Shown: in pieces, positions 59,883 through 64,000 of the stretch
Layout: each line of letters begins with the position of its first letter
Position numbering within the stretch: the first letter of the stretch is position 1
NCBI GenBank assembly: GCA_036562565.1
Contig: DATCJY010000087.1
Coordinates: 1-64,000 of the forward strand
Length of the DNA stretch: 64,000 nt
DNA from: DATCJY01 sp036562565
GTDB taxonomy: Bacteria > Bacteroidota > Bacteroidia > Flavobacteriales_D > Sanyastnellaceae
Direction of reading: 5' to 3'
Translations under genes and position numbers: made by a program
Notes under the pieces: model-generated
What the model saw: the letters and a program-made list of their open reading frames with translations, nothing else
Databases searched by the model: none
What the model was told of the DNA's origin: nothing

Positions 59883-60890
59883 ATGATCGAAACCGATATC
59901 ATCATCATAGGTGCGGGTCCTTGCGGACTTTTCACAGTTTTCGAAGCAGGACTCTTAAAACTACGTTGCCACCTGATTGATGCATTGCCACAAGTTGGAG
60001 GTCAACTCACGGAGATATATCCCAAGAAGCCTATCTATGATATTCCGGGATTTCCGGAGGTCCTGGCCGGTGACTTGATACATAACCTGATGGAGCAAGC
60101 GGCACCATTCAAACCCGGATTTACGCTCGGTGAACGTTGCGAAAGTTTTCAGGTAGATGAAGACGGAAAATTCATTGTAACTACCAATAAAGGCACCTTA
60201 CATAAAGCTCCCGTTATCGCCATAGCCGGTGGATTGGGATGCTTTGAGCCACGCAAGCCGCCTATTGCTAACATCGCTGACTTTGAAGACAAAGGAATTG
60301 AATACATCGTTCGCGACCCTAATATCTACAAAGACAAGCGCGTGGTAATCAGTGGTGGTGGAGATAGCGCACTTGATTGGGCGCATTACCTCGCCAATGG
60401 TGTAGCCAAAGAAGTGACATTGATTCACCGAAGTAAGAGCTTCCGTGGTCACCCTGATAGCGTTCAGAAAGCAATGGACATGGCGACTGCCGGCAAGATT
60501 AAACTCTTCACAGACGCGGAAGTTGTGGGTGTTAACGGCACTGACCGCTTGAGCACACTCACCATCAAGCACTTGACTGAAGGCGAAAGCACCATGGAAA
60601 CCGATCACTGGTTGCCATTGTTTGGACTTTCTCCAAAACTCGGCCCTCTGGCCAACTGGGGCTTGAACATCGACAAAAACTCTATTGAGGTAAATACATT
60701 TGACTACAGCACGAATATTCCTGGCATTTATGCCATTGGGGATATCAATACTTATCCCGGTAAATTGAAGCTCATCCTTTGCGGTTTCCACGAAGCTACA
60801 TTGATGGTGCAAAGCGCATTCAAGCGCATTTACCCTGATAAGAACTACGTTTTGAAATATACCACCGTAAATGGGGTAACCGGATTTTAA
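59883..60890 (+). CDS. Type-2 ferredoxin-NADP reductase (thioredoxin-reductase-like)
   Basis: A 335-residue flavoprotein with the FAD motif IIIIGAGPCGLFTVFEAG, GGQLTEIYPKKPIYDIPGFP, an NADP site VVISGGGDSALDWAHYL and the second FAD motif IPGIYAIGDINTYPGKLKLI. It lacks the redox CxxC of thioredoxin reductase. This is the pattern of ferredoxin-NADP reductases of the YumC type. It lies 25 bp before a 2Fe-2S ferredoxin gene, its likely electron partner, and the two probably form an operon with the promoter at 59847-59854. Confidence 0.92.
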   Translation: MIETDIIIIGAGPCGLFTVFEAGLLKLRCHLIDALPQVGGQLTEIYPKKPIYDIPGFPEVLAGDLIHNLMEQAAPFKPGFTLGERCESFQVDEDGKFIVTTNKGTLHKAPVIAIAGGLGCFEPRKPPIANIADFEDKGIEYIVRDPNIYKDKRVVISGGGDSALDWAHYLANGVAKEVTLIHRSKSFRGHPDSVQKAMDMATAGKIKLFTDAEVVGVNGTDRLSTLTIKHLTEGESTMETDHWLPLFGLSPKLGPLANWGLNIDKNSIEVNTFDYSTNIPGIYAIGDINTYPGKLKLILCGFHEATLMVQSAFKRIYPDKNYVLKYTTVNGVTGF

Positions 60891-60915
60891 TTTGCCATTA
60901 TTTTAATTCAGAAAA

Positions 60916-61242
60916 TTGGAAAATACTATCCACATCACGCTGATTGATCGCGAAGGAAAAGAGCATATACTAGAGGCTCCGACTGACATGAACATGAATG
61001 TCATGGAACTTTGCAAGAGCTATGAACTTCCTGTAGAGGGTACATGTGGCGGAATGGCCATGTGTGCTACTTGCCAGGTATACGTATTGTCAGATCACCA
61101 GCTGCCTGAGAAAACGGAAGATGAAGAAGCGATGTTGGACCAAGCATTTTTCGTTCAACCCAATTCACGTCTGGGATGTCAAATCAAATTGACGAACGAC
61201 TTGGATGGTTTGAAATTACAGCTCGCCAATTCAGTAGATTAA
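60916..61242 (+). CDS. 2Fe-2S ferredoxin (adrenodoxin type)
   Basis: A 108-residue ferredoxin. The cluster ligands are Cys44, Cys50 and Cys53 in EGTCGGMAMCATCQV and Cys88 in SRLGCQI, the CX5CX2C...C spacing of adrenodoxin-type proteins. The start is TTG 60916: no ATG is available in the right place and the domain begins at once (ITLIDREGKEH). It likely passes electrons from the reductase encoded directly before it, to Fe-S assembly or hydroxylases. Its stop overlaps that of rarA by 4 bases on the other strand. Confidence 0.92.
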   Translation: MENTIHITLIDREGKEHILEAPTDMNMNVMELCKSYELPVEGTCGGMAMCATCQVYVLSDHQLPEKTEDEEAMLDQAFFVQPNSRLGCQIKLTNDLDGLKLQLANSVD

Positions 61243-62522
61243 TTTCCTTGATTATAATTATATCGGCTGCCCCAAAGCTTCTTGAGGTAATCTTCCGTTT
61301 GTTTCTCCCGAGCATTGTTGCCGGGAGTATAAAAGGTGGTACCGCTGATTTCCTTTGGCAGGAACTCCTGCTCCACGAAATTGCCTTCATAGCTATGGGC
61401 ATATTGATAGGAATCGCCATACCCCAAATCTTTCATGAGTTTGGTTGGCGCATTGCGCAAATGCAACGGTATGGACAAGTTACCTGTTTGACGCACCAGT
61501 GCTTGAGCAGCACCTATAGCCGTATATGCGCTATTGCTCTTGGGGGATGTCGCCAAGTAAATCGCACATTGGCTCAAGATGATTCTGCCTTCAGGCCAAC
61601 CGATATTTTCAATTGCTCTGAAAGTGGCATCAGCTATGAGCAACGCATTGGGATTGGCCAGACCTATATCTTCTGATGCGAGGATGAGCATCCTCCGTGC
61701 AATGAATTTGGGATCCTCTCCGCCTTCAATCATGCGAGCGAGATAATACACTGCTGCATTGGGGTCGCTTCCGCGCATACTCTTAATGAATGCGGATACG
61801 ATATCGTAGTGCATCTCTCCGCTCTTGTCATAGCGAGCCGGATTTTGCTGCACAATTCTGAGCACTTTTTCATCATTGATGGTATCGCCATCTTCCAATT
61901 GGGAAACCACTAAATCCAATACGTTCAACAATTTGCGCGCATCACCACCACTTAAACGAAGCAATGCTGTGCTCTCCTCTACTTGGATGTTCTTAGTCTT
62001 CAGGAGCTCATCTTCAGTGAGCGCTTTTTGAATCAACGCTTCCAAATCAGCTTTGTCCAATTCCTGCAACACATATACCTGACAACGAGAGAGCAATGCG
62101 CTGATGACTTCAAACGAAGGATTCTCTGTAGTGGCGCCTATCAACGTGATGATGCCGCGCTCCACAGCTCCAAGCAAGGAGTCTTGTTGTGATTTGGAAA
62201 AGCGATGAATCTCATCGATAAAGAGTACTGCACCTTTGCTGAACATTCCTTGGCTTTGCACTTTTTCAATCACTTCCCTCACATCTTTCACACCGCTGTT
62301 GATGGCGCTGAGTGTATAGAACGGACGTTTTAATGTTTGGGAAATAATGGAAGCCAAGGTGGTTTTGCCCACACCGGGAGGCCCCCAAAGAATCATGCTG
62401 GGGATGTTTCCACTTTCTATGGCTTTGCGCAGGACAGCTCCTTCTCCTATGAGGTGCTTTTGTCCCATGTAATCGTCCAAAGATCTCGGACGCAAGCGTT
62501 CTGCAAGTGGAGCGGCATTCAT
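61239..62522 (-). CDS. rarA: Replication-associated recombination protein A (RarA/MgsA)
   Basis: A 427-residue AAA+ ATPase related to clamp-loader subunits that acts at stalled replication forks. Walker A is ILWGPPGVGKTTLA, Walker B LFIDEIHRFSKSQQD, sensor 1 LIGATTENPSFEV with the SRCQVY Arg-finger region. The C-terminal tetramerisation domain has DIVSAFIKSMRGSDPNAAVYYLARM (in parts), RMLILASEDIGLANP, and HLRNAPTKLMKDLGYG. ATG 62522 is chosen over the TTG at 62534. Length is normal. It is convergent with the ferredoxin gene and lies 108 bp after the MFS transporter gene. Confidence 0.95.
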   Translation of the reverse strand: MNAAPLAERLRPRSLDDYMGQKHLIGEGAVLRKAIESGNIPSMILWGPPGVGKTTLASIISQTLKRPFYTLSAINSGVKDVREVIEKVQSQGMFSKGAVLFIDEIHRFSKSQQDSLLGAVERGIITLIGATTENPSFEVISALLSRCQVYVLQELDKADLEALIQKALTEDELLKTKNIQVEESTALLRLSGGDARKLLNVLDLVVSQLEDGDTINDEKVLRIVQQNPARYDKSGEMHYDIVSAFIKSMRGSDPNAAVYYLARMIEGGEDPKFIARRMLILASEDIGLANPNALLIADATFRAIENIGWPEGRIILSQCAIYLATSPKSNSAYTAIGAAQALVRQTGNLSIPLHLRNAPTKLMKDLGYGDSYQYAHSYEGNFVEQEFLPKEISGTTFYTPGNNAREKQTEDYLKKLWGSRYNYNQGN

Positions 62523-62630
62523 TGTTTTATCCAAATAAAAGAAGCCACAAATTTCGCTGACCGCGCGTTGTTTCGGATAACAAAATTTCCACCTATGGGT
62601 CTGTTGGAAAGTTGTTGGGCCATCGGTCCA

Positions 62631-63983
62631 CTACTGTACACGGATTGCATTCTGCTCCTTTACATAACTCATGCAGATAGCCGCGCAAATCATGAATATT
62701 CCTCCAAGAACTAGTGCATAAATGGCCTGCCCTCCAAAAAAGTGTTTCACCATAGGGCCTCCAAATATGCCGTTGACGATTTGCGGCAATGTGATGAAGA
62801 AGTTGAAGATGCCCATATAAACGCCCATCTTACCGGATGGAATAGAACCTGCGAGTATCGCATATGGCATGGCCAATATGCTGGCCCAAGCAATACCTAT
62901 TCCTATCATCGGGATGATTAAGAGCATCTTATCATGTAGGAAGAAGATGGAAAGTAGGCTTGTACCACCAATGAGAAGAGACAATACATGTGTTTTCTTT
63001 CTTCCTAAAACCTTAGCCACCGAAGGCAAACACAAGGCATATATCGCAGACACGGCATTGTAGATACCAAATAGAATGCCCACCCAATCCCCTACTTGAC
63101 TGGCCGCTGCAGCTGCTGCCTCATCAATCGGATGACCATTGGCATCCACCGGAATTTGAAATACATGACTGACCAAAGCCGGGGTAGTAAACACCCACAT
63201 GCTGAACAGTGCGAACCAAGTAAAGAATTGCACCAGACCTAATTGACGCATTGTTGCCGGCATCTTCGCAAAGTCTTTCAGGATTTGAGACAACCCGAAA
63301 TGACTCTCCTCCGGTTTACCATGGATGGCTTCGTATTCAGCCGGTGGATATTCTTTTGTCTTAATTATAGTCACGAGGATGGTGATGATGAATACCGCGG
63401 CTCCGATGTAAAATGAATAAATTACATTGTCAGGCGCTTGCTTGGGAGCAGCTTCATTACTTACTCCACATACCGTGTTGAGAAACCAAGGTAACCAAGA
63501 GCCAACTACAGCTCCCACACCAATCAAAAAGGTTTGAATCGTAAAACCATAGGTTCGTTGATTGTCAGGAAGGTTATCAGCAACCAATGCACGGAAAGGC
63601 TCCATCGCTACGTTGATACTCGCATCCATGAGCATCAACATCCCTGCACCAATGAGCAATGCACTTTTAGCCGTAAACCAAGAACCCGAATTAGGAAGTA
63701 CAATGAGTGCTATACAACAGATAATGGTACCGGCAAGGAAGTAAGGTTTTCTTCTGCCCAAGCGATTCCAAGTTCTATCGCTATAATACCCTATGATGGG
63801 CTGGACAATCATCCCCGTTAGCGGAGCCACCAACCAAAACCACGATAGTTCATGAACATCGGCTCCAAAATTTTGCAGTATGCGGGAAGCATTGCCATTC
63901 TGAAGCGCAAATCCCATTTGAATACCTAGAAAACCAAAGCTCATGTTCCAGATATCCCAAAATCCCAGTTGACGTTTATTCAT
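62631..63983 (-). CDS. MFS sugar transporter (SLC45-like)
   Basis: A 450-residue protein with 12 predicted membrane helices. The N-terminus (LGFWDIWNMSFGFLGIQMGFALQN) and SDRTWNRLGRRKPYFLAG, the MFS loop 2-3 motif, fit the SLC45-type maltose/sucrose carriers of Bacteroidota. LPDNQRTYGFTIQTFLIGVGAVVGS continues the family pattern. It is complete within the window: its ATG lies 17 bases from the right edge. Carriers of this type import maltose or other disaccharides across the inner membrane, which would suit the GH13/SusCD locus at 9940-18860. The link is functional guesswork, as 45 kb separate them. Confidence 0.85.
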   Translation of the reverse strand: MNKRQLGFWDIWNMSFGFLGIQMGFALQNGNASRILQNFGADVHELSWFWLVAPLTGMIVQPIIGYYSDRTWNRLGRRKPYFLAGTIICCIALIVLPNSGSWFTAKSALLIGAGMLMLMDASINVAMEPFRALVADNLPDNQRTYGFTIQTFLIGVGAVVGSWLPWFLNTVCGVSNEAAPKQAPDNVIYSFYIGAAVFIITILVTIIKTKEYPPAEYEAIHGKPEESHFGLSQILKDFAKMPATMRQLGLVQFFTWFALFSMWVFTTPALVSHVFQIPVDANGHPIDEAAAAAASQVGDWVGILFGIYNAVSAIYALCLPSVAKVLGRKKTHVLSLLIGGTSLLSIFFLHDKMLLIIPMIGIGIAWASILAMPYAILAGSIPSGKMGVYMGIFNFFITLPQIVNGIFGGPMVKHFFGGQAIYALVLGGIFMICAAICMSYVKEQNAIRVQ

Positions 63984-64000
63984 GACACTCGTGTTTGGAT

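Noticed and set aside
1..64000. Mobile elements, prophage, defence systems or CRISPR
   Set aside because: No transposase, integrase, restriction-modification, Cas or phage structural proteins and no regular repeat arrays were seen; the SF2 helicase at 4389 stands alone without partner genes.

Overview
The window comes from a member of the Bacteroidota, probably a Flavobacteriales-type gliding bacterium. The evidence is a GldH lipoprotein, two proteins ending in type IX secretion (T9SS) sorting domains, a SusC/SusD pair, a short primary sigma factor, an S16 protein with a long Ala/Glu tail, and at least a dozen copies of the phylum-specific -7 promoter element TAnnTTTG a short way upstream of genes. 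Base composition looks even. I see no insertion sequence, integrase, prophage, CRISPR array, tRNA or rRNA, so this reads as core chromosome.

Layout. 1-4195 (minus): an incomplete CHASE3 sensor kinase, a single-domain response regulator, an AraC-type regulator and a penicillin-acylase-family hydrolase. 4389-8821 (plus): an SF2 helicase and ClpC. 8887-9765 (minus): FolD. 9940-18860 (plus): a starch/alpha-glucan utilization locus with a T9SS-exported GH13 enzyme, SusC, SusD, a small lipoprotein and a surface-binding-type protein. 18994-22443 (minus): RpoD, PNPase and S15. 22665-29205 (plus): a complete trp operon trpEGDCFBA preceded by a classical Trp-codon attenuator. 29202-30452 (minus): OxyR and a 38-residue membrane protein. 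30582-32064 (plus): MtaB and a 58-residue membrane protein. 32061-37348 (minus): Fmt group, a two-component-propeller kinase and an exported protein. 37579-39604 (plus): rpsP-rimM-mscS. 39944-47888 (minus): a split transketolase half, DnaN, a low-molecular-weight phosphatase, a sensor kinase, an S41 peptidase and PaaZ. 48413-53983 (mostly minus): HutI, Sua5, GldH, a SprB-repeat/AGCS fusion and a murein-hydrolase-like protein. 54436-63983: DinB-like protein, CtlX, Mrp/ApbC with a NifU-domain partner, a TPR protein, a T9SS-exported esterase-like protein, a type-2 ferredoxin-NADP reductase with its 2Fe-2S ferredoxin, RarA and a sugar MFS transporter.

How the genes work together. The GH13/SusCD locus would break down surface-bound glucan and import the oligosaccharides. 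The MFS carrier at the far end could take them across the inner membrane, although it is 45 kb away. The trp operon makes tryptophan and its leader shows every part of a translation-coupled attenuator: three tandem Trp codons, a protector hairpin, an antiterminator and an intrinsic terminator. It is the most striking regulatory element in the window. Its promoter box lies only 5 nt before the first possible leader start codon. Sua5 and MtaB act at the start and end of the t6A/ms2t6A tRNA modification pathway. Mrp and the NifU-domain protein form an Fe-S carrier pair, and the reductase and ferredoxin form an electron-transfer pair.

Several genes lie outside the usual ORF-size range: the trp leader peptide, two small single-pass membrane proteins (38 and 58 residues), and a doubtful 29-residue one upstream of an orphan intrinsic terminator. 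In a number of genes the longest open frame begins at a TTG codon upstream of the real ATG; starts given here were chosen from signal peptides, family alignment from memory and promoter position.
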